Below the pieces are notes generated by a model. That model was not told the DNA's origin and searched no databases. It saw only the letters and a program-made list of their open reading frames with translations. Positions 7,110-14,500 of a DNA stretch of 18,924 bases are shown here, one piece after another. Origin of the DNA: Aphodomonas sp964553125 (GTDB taxonomy: Bacteria > Bacillota > Clostridia > Christensenellales > Aristaeellaceae); assembly GCA_964553125.1 (NCBI GenBank), contig CAZKJW010000044.1, forward strand, positions 1 to 18,924, given 5' to 3'. Position 1 is the stretch's first letter. Each line of letters starts with the position of its first letter. Both the position numbers and the translations under genes were made by a program.

Positions 7110-8135
7110 TCAGCCCTCTGCAAGCTCGGACAGCTTCGGCGAAATATAGCCCGTCTGCCCGGTCGGCAGCAGGATTTCGTACCAGTCGGTCTGCGCGTCG
7201 ATTCCGACGCACAGGAAGGACGCGTCCGGACAGACGCACAGCAGCAGCGCCGTATCGGCGTTGTTTCCGGCGCGGACGTTGACCATGTTCTGCGCCGTCA
7301 CCGAAACGACGCCAATCGCCGGAACGTCGCCCGCCTGCGCGCCTTCTGCGGAAAACGCAATCTCGTCGCTCGTGCGGACATAGCCGAGATACCCCTCGCA
7401 GAGCATCGCGTACCAGTCGTCCACGCGCCCGACGCACGGATAGGTTCCGTTAAAGGCGTGGCGCAGCAGGCCGGAGTTTTCATTGCGCTGCGGATACATG
7501 CGGACATACCCGTCCGCCGCGCGAACCTCCAGCGTGCCGATGACCCATGAAAACGTTTCCGTGTTGGCCGCGGAAGCGCTTCTGCCCAGCCCGACGGCTT
7601 CATACAGCCGCGCAAGGTTGTCGTTGGAAGGGTTGCTCTGCCAGTTCAGCCCGGTCAGATCGGCGAAGTCATAGCCGGGCAGCGGCGTGAACTCGCAGTA
7701 GTCCCCCATGTCGCTGTACGCTTCAAACGCGGTCTCGCTGAAAATCACGCCGTCGCGAAGCCTGTAGAGCGTCCCCTGCTCCCAGCCCATATGGCCGGAA
7801 TGCACCAGCAGCGCGTTCGCGCCGCTCAGCCCGCACGCAACCGAATGCGAGAACGGCGCTTCGTAGCGCAGGGCGACCTCGCTGTTTTCCATGCCGTAAA
7901 TGCGCAGCATGGAGTCCGCCTCGCAGCCGCCTTCCGGCATGAGCAGCTCCGGCGTGCCGTCGCCGTCGATGTCGTATACGTAATACTCCGTGATCAGCCG
8001 CTCCGCGCGGCTTTCATTTGCCTGCTGCACAATCGGCGCGTAGGCGTGCCGCCAGTCCGTCTGCGCGCAGGCCGACGCGGCGCACAGCGCCGCAAAAATC
8101 AAAACCGTCAGAAGAAAAGCAGAGCGCTTTTTCAT
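7110..8135 (-). CDS. Secreted SH3-like repeat protein with DxDGDG motif
   Basis: 341-residue exported protein. Residues 1-24 are a signal peptide (MKKRSAF, hydrophobic LLTVLIFAALCAASACA, likely cleavage near Ala24-Gln25). Residues 55-65 (DIDGDGTPELL) match the calcium-binding loop of FG-GAP/VCBS-type or EF-hand-like repeats. Two SH3-like (SH3b) units follow: about 200-262 (GYLGYVRTSDEIAF end) and about 276-338, which has NMVNVRAG and ends ILLPTGQTGYISPKL. SH3b domains often bind peptidoglycan or mediate contacts at the cell surface; the ligand here is unknown. ATG 8135 follows GGGAGGA, and the longer upstream frame is rejected. It is 28 bases after the preceding secreted-protein gene, so the two are probably co-transcribed. 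The C-terminal half is a paralogue of the protein at 9413-10207. Confidence 0.85.
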   Translation of the reverse strand: MKKRSAFLLTVLIFAALCAASACAQTDWRHAYAPIVQQANESRAERLITEYYVYDIDGDGTPELLMPEGGCEADSMLRIYGMENSEVALRYEAPFSHSVACGLSGANALLVHSGHMGWEQGTLYRLRDGVIFSETAFEAYSDMGDYCEFTPLPGYDFADLTGLNWQSNPSNDNLARLYEAVGLGRSASAANTETFSWVIGTLEVRAADGYVRMYPQRNENSGLLRHAFNGTYPCVGRVDDWYAMLCEGYLGYVRTSDEIAFSAEGAQAGDVPAIGVVSVTAQNMVNVRAGNNADTALLLCVCPDASFLCVGIDAQTDWYEILLPTGQTGYISPKLSELAEG

Positions 8136-8163
8136 TTTTGTCCTCCCTGAAAAGTAAAACTTG

Positions 8164-9252
8164 TTACAGGCATTCGCCCGTGATGGCGTCGACATAGAAA
8201 GGATGGGGATAGACCTCATACGGGAATTCATTTTTTCCATAGTCGATTTCAATCGTGAACTCCCACACGGGATAAGCTGCATGGCTCGAATCGATCGCAT
8301 AGCACAGCTCGGCCCGGGTGAGCTTTGCCGCCCGCAGATCTTTCAGCGTTCCTTGCGAAGCGGCGCACAGCTGCCCGAGGCACTCCTCCCACGAAAGAAT
8401 CGGCCGCGTTTCCGCCGCTTCTCCGGCAACGGTTTGCAGGTTCGCCGCTTCCGCGTAAGTGACCTGTCCGCTGCTTGTGAGCTGGAACTGCACAAACGTG
8501 CCGTTTCCAGCCGGCATGTCGTTCTCTTGGGCATCCCGGCTGCGCACGCTGCCATAAGCGAAGGGAATCCCGTCTTCCTGCAGACGAACGAAAACGAAAA
8601 CATAGTCGTCGTCAAACGCCTTGAACACATCGGAATAGTACCGATAGAGCTCGTCTCCGCCTCGCACCTGCCCACTCAGAAGATATTCCGCAACATCCCG
8701 GCCGTTCTTCAGCCCCAGAGGCTTCGACTGCGTATCCAGCGTGGCGAATGCGTCCGCAATGCAATAAAAAGGATATTCATAGGGCACGTTCAGTGCGTCC
8801 ATGATTTTGTGCACGGTATCTTCAGCAGCGCTCAGCGCTTCCGCAGCGCCTTCTGTTTCCAGCGGACAGTATTTTATATTCCATCTGGGAACCGCGTATT
8901 TCATTTCCTTCTCCTGAAAATGAAACGTCGTCTCCGTTCCATCGGCGCCGAGATAGGTCCATTTGTCGCCGGCGGCGCCGCTGAATTGATAGCCTTGCAG
9001 CAGTTTTTTCGCATCCTCCTGCGTCATGGGAACGCTTTCCATTTGCAGCTGCTTCACCCTGCCGCTCCGGTCTTGTGGAACAGGCATGTCCACGCTGAGC
9101 TGATAGCCGTAGTTCGTATCCATCCGCCCGACAATTCGCTCGCCCTGAACGGTCAGGTTCTCCAAGCCCGTCGGCATCGCCTCCGCGCAGGCGCACGCGC
9201 CGGCAATCAAAATCAAAATTAGCGCCGCAGCAAGGGCTCGCATTCTTCTCAT
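8164..9252 (-). CDS. Secreted protein of unknown function
   Basis: 362-residue exported protein. A signal peptide (MRRMRALAAALILILIAGAC, likely cleaved around residue 22-24) is followed by a polar, mixed alpha/beta region without motifs I recognise. The last segment (YPVWEFTIEIDYG ... FYVDAITGECL) resembles the closing strands of PepSY/YpeB-like domains, in which a beta strand precedes a D-A-x-T-G turn. This likeness is tentative. The start is uncertain: ATG 9252 has a weak GGCGG site, and ATG 9243 is an alternative. A frame open further upstream is the shadow of the neighbouring gene. It lies 28 bases before the SH3-like gene ending at 7110, probably in one operon. Confidence 0.75.
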   Translation of the reverse strand: MRRMRALAAALILILIAGACACAEAMPTGLENLTVQGERIVGRMDTNYGYQLSVDMPVPQDRSGRVKQLQMESVPMTQEDAKKLLQGYQFSGAAGDKWTYLGADGTETTFHFQEKEMKYAVPRWNIKYCPLETEGAAEALSAAEDTVHKIMDALNVPYEYPFYCIADAFATLDTQSKPLGLKNGRDVAEYLLSGQVRGGDELYRYYSDVFKAFDDDYVFVFVRLQEDGIPFAYGSVRSRDAQENDMPAGNGTFVQFQLTSSGQVTYAEAANLQTVAGEAAETRPILSWEECLGQLCAASQGTLKDLRAAKLTRAELCYAIDSSHAAYPVWEFTIEIDYGKNEFPYEVYPHPFYVDAITGECL

Positions 9253-9323
9253 GCCAAATTCCGCCTTTTTCTTTTTTTGCAGAGCAAAGCCGCCGATGAG
9301 CCAGCCTGCACGAACAGCAGCGT

Positions 9324-9392
9324 TCACGGGACAGAAGCGGCGCACAACGCCGCAAAAATCAAACCCGCCGAAAAAAAGCGCGCTTTTCGCGC
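9324..9392 (-). pseudogene. Relic of a duplicated signal-peptide coding start
   Basis: Bases 9337-9363 match bases 8077-8103, inside the signal peptide of the SH3-like gene at 7110-8135, at 26 of 27 positions. The reading frame is also kept: both encode LIFAALCAAS, and the one base change is synonymous (TTG/CTG Leu). Here the frame has no start codon and ends after two more residues at TGA (9324-9326). Same strand as its neighbours. It looks like what remains of another copy of the family, or a recombination scar of the tandem duplication that made the paralogues. Confidence 0.65.
9371..9392 (-). terminator. Likely terminator after the three-SH3 protein gene
   Basis: On the minus strand, GCGCG-AAAAG-CGCGC (9378-9392) is followed by seven Ts (9371-9377), 20 bases past the stop at 9413. 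The stem is short (5 bp) but all G-C. It would separate the 9413-10207 gene from the two secreted-protein genes that follow; those have no evident promoter of their own, so read-through is possible. Confidence 0.55.
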
Positions 9393-9412
9393 CAGTCTCC
9401 CGAACCGCGCCG

Positions 9413-10207
9413 TCAGCCGTTGCCCAGACCAGACAGCGTGCCGATCTTGGGCGAGATGTAGCCCATCGTGCCGTCGGGCAGCAGAATCTGATACCAGCCG
9501 GAGGAAGCGTCCACGCCGACGCACAGGAAGCACGAGCCGGGGCAGACGCACATGGCCAGCTCCGTATATTGGCTCGGGCCGGTGCGCACGTTGACCATAT
9601 CGGCGGTTTCAATCCACACAAGGCCGATGGCTTCCGGCGTATAGACGCCCACGCGGTTCTCGGTGAAAACCACATCCTCCGTGCGGACATAGCCGAGATA
9701 GCCGCTGACGAGAATTATATAGTACCCCTGCATTTCGCCCACGCAGATGTATTCGCCGTTAAAGACATGGCGCAGGAACTGCTGCGCCTCGTCGCGGCGC
9801 GTGAACATATCGATGTAGCCGCCCATCGGCTCGCTCACGCGCACCTTGCCGATCTGATAGGAAGCAGTGCCCGTATAGCGCGCCATGTCCACGCCGGAAG
9901 CGTCGCCCGCGCCGTAGAATTCGCACACGGACGGCGCAACGCAGCCGACCGCGCCGGTCTCCAGCTCAACGACATACCAGCCGGACGCCGTCTGCCCGAT
10001 GCAGCGATACATTGAGCCGGAAAGCGCCGTTGCGATCACCGAAAACTCCGTGCCGCCGCCCGCGCGCACGTTCACATTCTGCGAATGGGAAATGACGACG
10101 CAGTCGTCGCCGGGATAGATGAAGCCGTCGGCCTCGGCCGCGCAGGCGAACCCCGCCAGCAGCGCGGCAGCCAGAAGAATAGAAAAAAACCTGAGCCTGC
10201 CTTTCAT
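9413..10207 (-). CDS. Secreted protein of three SH3-like repeats
   Basis: 264-residue exported protein. A signal peptide (residues 1-24: MKGRLRFFSILLAAALLAGF, then ACAAEA) precedes three SH3b-like units. These are about 35-98 (VNVRAGGGTEFSVI, SGWYVVEL), about 119-182 (GYIDMFTRRDEAQQFLRH, SGYLGYVRTEDVVF), and about 194-258 (MVNVRTGPSQYTEL, then CVCPGSCFLCVGVDASSGWY, ending MGYISPKIGTL). The second and third units match the two units of the protein at 7110-8135 in order, including CVCP and FLCVG, so the genes are paralogues with different N-terminal halves. No enzymatic domain is present, which suggests a binding or scaffolding role outside the membrane. ATG 10207 (AGGG nine bases upstream) is chosen over an upstream start that would put charged residues before the signal peptide. 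Confidence 0.85.
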   Translation of the reverse strand: MKGRLRFFSILLAAALLAGFACAAEADGFIYPGDDCVVISHSQNVNVRAGGGTEFSVIATALSGSMYRCIGQTASGWYVVELETGAVGCVAPSVCEFYGAGDASGVDMARYTGTASYQIGKVRVSEPMGGYIDMFTRRDEAQQFLRHVFNGEYICVGEMQGYYIILVSGYLGYVRTEDVVFTENRVGVYTPEAIGLVWIETADMVNVRTGPSQYTELAMCVCPGSCFLCVGVDASSGWYQILLPDGTMGYISPKIGTLSGLGNG

Positions 10208-10282
10208 GTTTGAGCACCCTTTCTTTTTTGTTTCTTCGGCCATGCAAGCGGCGCACAGCCGGCAAACACACGATTCACCGTA

Positions 10283-10311
10283 TATATAATAGACGCGCGA
10301 GCGCCGGAAAA
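10283..10311 (-). promoter_or_regulatory. Possible promoter for the three-SH3 gene
   Basis: An A/T-only stretch in GC-rich surroundings (10281-10291) supplies a -10 such as TATATA (10283-10288). TTTTCC (10306-10311) is a weak -35 at 17 bases. The 5' untranslated region would be about 70 bases. The rest of 10312-10438 shows only short GC palindromes and no gene I can support. Confidence 0.45.
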
Positions 10312-10438
10312 TAATCCCAGTTTTGCCGTCCGGGGAAAATATCGCCCGCGCAGCGCGCTCAGCCGTCCCTGCCGGATGCGCCGATGAAAAATACGGCGCG
10401 CTTTTGCGCGGACTGCCTCACGTCGCCGTCCGGCGTGC

Positions 10439-10477
10439 AAAAAAATCCCGCCGAACCCGAAACCGTTCAGCGGGATT
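10439..10477 (-). terminator. Rho-independent terminator of the leuA-like/acyl-CoA synthetase operon
   Basis: On the minus strand, AATCCCGCTGAAC pairs with GTTCGGCGGGATT (13 bp, one G-T pair) around an 8-base loop (10457-10464) and runs into seven Ts (10439-10445). It lies 26 bases after the stop codon at 10504, marking the end of the T-box operon. Confidence 0.9.
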
Positions 10478-10503
10478 CTTTGTATCTTTCGCAAGCGGCG
10501 CGC

Positions 10504-13020
10504 TCAGTTCGTGCTCTTTGCCGTGTCGATGCCGGCCGCGCCGACCAGCCCGAGGCGCGCGGAGGCTTCCTCGCGCATTTTGTATTTGAGCACCTTGCCC
10601 GCCGCGTTCATCGGGAAGGATTCAACGAACTCGATATAGCGCGGCACCTTATGGCGCGCCATACTCGCGGCGATGTAGTCGTGCATCTGCTCGGCGGTTA
10701 CGCTCTGCCCTTCCTTGAGGATGATGCAGGCCATCGCCTCCTCGCCGTAGCGCTTGTCCGGCACGCCGATCACCTGCACGTCGCGCACGGCCGGGTGGGT
10801 ATAGATAAACTCCTCGATTTCCTTGGGATAGATGTTCTCGCCACCGCGTATGATCATATCCTTGAGACGGCCAGTGATGCGGTAGGTGCCGTCGGCGTTC
10901 CGGCAGGCGAGATCGCCGGAATGGAGCCAGCCCTCCGCGTCCACCGCGTCGCGCGTGGCTTCGGGCATTTTGTAGTAGCCCTTCATCGTGTTGTAGCCGC
11001 GCGAGCAGAACTCGCCGTTCTCGCCGTCCGGCACGATTTCGCCGGTCTCCGGGTTGATGATCTTGCACTCGATGTGCGGGAAATTATAGCCCACGGTTTC
11101 CGTGCGAAGCTCCAGCGGATCCTCCCATGCGGACATTGTGCTGCCCGGCGACGACTCCGTCTGACCATACACGCTGACGATGCCGCGCATGTTCATTTCG
11201 TTGGGATCGGCCGCGCGGCGCATCAGATCGGGCGGGCAGCCGGCGCCGGCCATGATGCCGGTGCGCATGTAGGAGAAGTTGGTCTTTCTGTAATCCTCAT
11301 CGTTGAACATGTCTATGAACATGGTCGGCACGCCGTTGAAGCACGTGATGCGCTCCTGATTGACGCACGCCAGAGAGGACTTTGCCGAGAAATACGGCAT
11401 CGGGCAGACCGTCGCGCCGTGCGTGAGCGAGGCGGTCATGGAAAGCACCATGCCGAAGCAATGGAACATCGGCACCTGAATCATCATGCGGTCCGCCGTG
11501 GACAGGCCCATCCGGTCGCCGATGCACTTGCCGTTGTTGACGACGTTATAATGCGTGAGCATAACGCCCTTGGGGAAGCCCGTCGTGCCGGACGTATATT
11601 GCATGTTGCACACGTCCTCCGGGCGCACGCGCGCCGCCATGCGGCTGAGCTCCTCGGGCGCGACCAGCTCGGCGCGCTCCATCGCCTCGTCGAAGGTGAG
11701 GCAGCCCGGCTGCCTGAAGCCCACGGTGATCACGTTGCGCAGGAAGGGCAGACGCTTGCAGTGCAGCGGCTTTCCGGGGGTGGACGATGCAATCTCCGGG
11801 CAGATTTCATTGATGATCTGCCGGTAATTGGAATCGAGACACGATTCGATCATGATCAGCGTATGCGTATCCGACTGGCGCAGAAGATAATCCGCCTCAT
11901 GGCTCTTATAGGCCGTATTCACGGTGACAAGCACCGCGCCGATTTTGGTCGTCGCCCAGAAGGAGATGAACCACGCCGGCACGTTCGTCGCCCAGACCGA
12001 CACCTTCGTGCCCGCCCTCACGCCCAGCGAGATAAGCGCGCGGGCGAAATTGTCCACATCCTCGCGGAATTCCTCATAAGTGCGCACATAGTCCAACGTC
12101 GTGTATTTGAAGGCGTACTGGTCGGGGAATTCTTCCACCATGCGGTCGAGCACCTGCGAGAAGGTGAGGTTGATCAGCTCGTCCTTTTTCCAGACGTACT
12201 GCCCCGTGCCGTCGTGGTTGGGATAGAGCGATTTCTTCTTGCCGCGCGTTTTTTCAAAGCGGCTCATGTAGTTGACAAAGTGCGGGAAGATGACTTCGTA
12301 ATCCGGCAGATCCTCCATCCAGTCGACCTTCCACTCCAGCGAGATGAAGCCGTCATAGTCGATTGAGGAAAGCGCGCGCATCATGTCCGCAACGGGCAGC
12401 GTGCCTTCGCCGATGAGGTTGTAGGTGTGCTCGTCGTCCGAGTCGCGCAGGTGGACATGGCGCACATACGCGCCGAGGTTCTTGATCGTCGCGTCCGCGC
12501 TCTCGCCGAAATCGCGGTAGGGGTGGTGCATGTCCCACAGCGCGGCCAGCTGGTCGCAGGCAAAGCCGTCCATCAGGGCGCGCAGGCGCGCCGTATTGGC
12601 GTAGATGCCGCTGGTCTTGATGAGAATCGTCACATCCGCGGCTTCCGCATCGACAATCAGCGCCTCAAGGCGCTCCCGAACCAGCTCCTCCCTGTCGCTG
12701 AGCGCGGCGGCGGAGACATAGGGCACCTGCATCTGCTTCGCCGTGTGAATCAGGCTCCGAAGCGTCGGCACGACGGTTTCTTCATCCGAAGCCAGATCGC
12801 AGGAGGTGTCAAAGCAGGGAATGGATAGCTTTTTCTCCCGAAGGCGGCGCACCGTGGACGCCATGGAATATTTGTGGAAGGGGCCGCTGCGCTCCGTCAG
12901 CGCCGGAAAATTGGGCAGGTTATAGACCTCGACGCCCTCAAAGCCCATGCTCTCGCCGATATCGAGGCATTCTTCCCAGCTCAGATGCGCCCAGCCGCGC
13001 GTGGAAAAAGACAGCTTCAT
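10504..13020 (-). CDS. Fusion of TIM-barrel (AP endonuclease 2/xylose isomerase-like) domain with AMP-forming acyl-CoA synthetase
   Basis: 838 residues in one uninterrupted frame. Residues 1-255 form a xylose isomerase-like TIM barrel with plausible metal ligands: Glu31 (GVEVYN), Asp163/His165-166 (WDMHHPY), His188/His190 (RHVHLRD) and Glu229 (SLEWK). Residues about 284-838 are an ANL-superfamily synthetase with the P-loop YTSGTTGFPKG (475-485), YGQTE (618-622), SGD (701-703), GRLKDMIIRGGENIYPKEIE (717-736) and the C-terminal catalytic Lys809 (NAAGKVLKYK). It should activate a carboxylic acid to acyl-AMP and then acyl-CoA; the acid is unknown. The barrel may act on a related hydroxy- or keto-compound, which is inference. 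ATG 13020 overlaps the preceding stop by one base (TAATG), so translation is coupled to the LeuA-like gene. Confidence 0.88.
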   Translation of the reverse strand: MKLSFSTRGWAHLSWEECLDIGESMGFEGVEVYNLPNFPALTERSGPFHKYSMASTVRRLREKKLSIPCFDTSCDLASDEETVVPTLRSLIHTAKQMQVPYVSAAALSDREELVRERLEALIVDAEAADVTILIKTSGIYANTARLRALMDGFACDQLAALWDMHHPYRDFGESADATIKNLGAYVRHVHLRDSDDEHTYNLIGEGTLPVADMMRALSSIDYDGFISLEWKVDWMEDLPDYEVIFPHFVNYMSRFEKTRGKKKSLYPNHDGTGQYVWKKDELINLTFSQVLDRMVEEFPDQYAFKYTTLDYVRTYEEFREDVDNFARALISLGVRAGTKVSVWATNVPAWFISFWATTKIGAVLVTVNTAYKSHEADYLLRQSDTHTLIMIESCLDSNYRQIINEICPEIASSTPGKPLHCKRLPFLRNVITVGFRQPGCLTFDEAMERAELVAPEELSRMAARVRPEDVCNMQYTSGTTGFPKGVMLTHYNVVNNGKCIGDRMGLSTADRMMIQVPMFHCFGMVLSMTASLTHGATVCPMPYFSAKSSLACVNQERITCFNGVPTMFIDMFNDEDYRKTNFSYMRTGIMAGAGCPPDLMRRAADPNEMNMRGIVSVYGQTESSPGSTMSAWEDPLELRTETVGYNFPHIECKIINPETGEIVPDGENGEFCSRGYNTMKGYYKMPEATRDAVDAEGWLHSGDLACRNADGTYRITGRLKDMIIRGGENIYPKEIEEFIYTHPAVRDVQVIGVPDKRYGEEAMACIILKEGQSVTAEQMHDYIAASMARHKVPRYIEFVESFPMNAAGKVLKYKMREEASARLGLVGAAGIDTAKSTN

Positions 13021-14432
13021 TATGCCTCAGCCTCCTCATAGGTGATCTTGTTGAGCGCGTTGATGTACGCCTGAATGCTTGAACCCACAATATCCGTGGA
13101 AATGCCGCGCCCGGAATAAAGCCTGCCGCCCGAGCGGAGCTTGACGACGGTTTCACCCATGGCCTCCCGGCCTTCCGTCACGGAGCGAATCTGGAAATCG
13201 TCCAGCTCGTAATGGCAGCCGAGAATATTCTCAAGCGCGAGGAACGCCGCATCGACCGGGCCGTCGCCCAGCGCCACGCCCTCCAGCTTCTGGCCGTGCT
13301 TTTCCAGCACCATATGCGCCATGGAGGAGGCGGTGTTGCTCGCCGTGATGCTGTAACTGCGCAGCACATAGGCCGAAGGCACCTGCATCGCCGCGGAGGC
13401 CACGATGCTCTCCAGCTCGCGGTTGGTGATCACATCCCTGCGCGCCGCAATGGCCTTGAACGCTTCCCACACCTGCGCGCCGTCCTCCTCGCTCAGGTCG
13501 TAGCCCAGCTTTTCAACCGCCTTGAGCACGGTGCTCATGGTGTCATGGGCGGTCAGCGCCATTTCCTCCGCCGTTTCCTGCACGCCGTTGTCAAACGGGG
13601 AATTCTTGCTGCGGCGCGTCTCGCACATCCATGCAATCTGCCGGACGATGCGGTTCATCTCCACCGTGCGCACGGGGCAGCAGACCCCGCAGGAATCGCC
13701 CTTTGCGGAAAGCAGGCGCGCCACGTTGGACAGCGAGGTCTGGCTGATCTGATACGCCGCCGCCTTGATTTCCCGCACGCCATGCCGGATGGACGCAATG
13801 GCGCAGGCGTCGGCCATGGCCAGATCGTTGCGGCAGGAAAGCCCGAGCGTCACATCCCGCAGCGCCGCGACGTTTTCATACAGCGCGTCGATGAACGCGC
13901 ACAGCTCCTCCGGCAGCGCCGCGCCGGTCGCATCGCAGACGGTGATCGTCTTCGCGCCGGCGGCGATCGCCGCGCCAATCGCCTGATAGAGAAACGCCGG
14001 ATCGCTCCGCGTGGCGTCCTCGGCGACGAACTCCACATCCTGCGTCTTTTCGCAGCAGGCGGCAATCGTTTCGCAGATTGCGCTGAGCATCGCGTCGGGC
14101 TTTTTTTTGTAAAGATACTCCATCTGCACCGTGCTCACCGGTGCGCACACCTGCAGGCGCGGATATTTCGCGCCCTTGAGTGCGTTCCACGTCGCCTCGA
14201 CGCTCTCGCGCGAAAGCGCGGCGGGCACGGCGACGATGCTGTCCTTCACGGTCGAGGCGACGGATTTGACGCGCAGCGCGTCAATTTTCGGCTGCACAAT
14301 CGGCTCCAGTTCAATGACGGAAACGCCCAGCTTATCCAGCAGCTTCGGGATCTCGATTTTTTCTTTGAAGGACAGGGTAAAATCCTTGCCCGTCTGTTTC
14401 ATGGTCACATCGCTGATTCTGATCTGTTCCAT
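13020..14432 (-). CDS. LeuA-family (isopropylmalate/homocitrate synthase-like) protein with altered active site
   Basis: 470 residues with the layout of 2-isopropylmalate synthase: a catalytic-type TIM barrel (about 1-265), a linker, and a LeuA regulatory/dimerisation domain (about 350-462, GDGPVDAAFLALENIL ... GRGISTDIVGSSIQAYINALN). Family landmarks survive in FVAEDATRSDPAFL (135-148) and TVCDATGAALPEE (164-176). However, the N-terminal DTTLRDG motif is DVTMKQT (8-14), so the catalytic Arg and metal-binding Asp are replaced. The metal-binding HxHND is SCRND (199-203), with both His lost, and the GERxGN loop is not recognisable. Ordinary synthase activity is therefore doubtful. ATG 14432 follows AGAGGTG by six bases. 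A leucine-type T-box lies upstream and the acyl-CoA synthetase fusion overlaps downstream. Possible roles: leucine-sensing partner, scaffold, or an enzyme with changed chemistry. Confidence 0.85.
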   Translation of the reverse strand: MEQIRISDVTMKQTGKDFTLSFKEKIEIPKLLDKLGVSVIELEPIVQPKIDALRVKSVASTVKDSIVAVPAALSRESVEATWNALKGAKYPRLQVCAPVSTVQMEYLYKKKPDAMLSAICETIAACCEKTQDVEFVAEDATRSDPAFLYQAIGAAIAAGAKTITVCDATGAALPEELCAFIDALYENVAALRDVTLGLSCRNDLAMADACAIASIRHGVREIKAAAYQISQTSLSNVARLLSAKGDSCGVCCPVRTVEMNRIVRQIAWMCETRRSKNSPFDNGVQETAEEMALTAHDTMSTVLKAVEKLGYDLSEEDGAQVWEAFKAIAARRDVITNRELESIVASAAMQVPSAYVLRSYSITASNTASSMAHMVLEKHGQKLEGVALGDGPVDAAFLALENILGCHYELDDFQIRSVTEGREAMGETVVKLRSGGRLYSGRGISTDIVGSSIQAYINALNKITYEEAEA

Positions 14433-14468
14433 CGTGCGCACCTCTTTTTTTGAAAATAAGTAGGAATG

Positions 14469-14500
14469 AAAAAGTCCCTGAAGCCTATGGCTTCAAGGAC
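14469..14500 (-). terminator. Regulated terminator of the T-box leader
   Basis: GTCCTTGAAGCC and GGCTTCAGGGAC form a 12-bp stem (one G-U) with a 3-base loop, followed by five Ts (14469-14473). It lies just after the T-box sequence and 37 bases before the LeuA-like start, as expected for a leader that stops transcription when the cognate tRNA is charged. Confidence 0.88.

Noticed and set aside
8136..8300. Upstream extension of the 7110-8135 frame
   Set aside because: The sequence overlaps the end of the neighbouring gene; the ribosome site and signal peptide fix the start at 8135.
9253..9690. Upstream extension of the 8164-9252 secreted-protein frame
   Set aside because: It is an out-of-frame reading of the three-SH3 gene and the relic; the signal peptide at 9252 marks the true start.
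10312..10438. Short GC palindromes (such as CGCGC-TTTT-GCGCG near 10397) as regulatory sites
   Set aside because: Such palindromes are expected by chance in GC-rich DNA, and nothing links this one to a gene start or end.
10384..12366. 660-residue plus-strand open frame
   Set aside because: Antisense to the acyl-CoA synthetase fusion; His/Arg/Ala-rich composition typical of a GC-rich shadow frame, with no recognisable motif.
13212..14453. 413-residue plus-strand open frame
   Set aside because: Antisense to the LeuA-like gene and without motifs.
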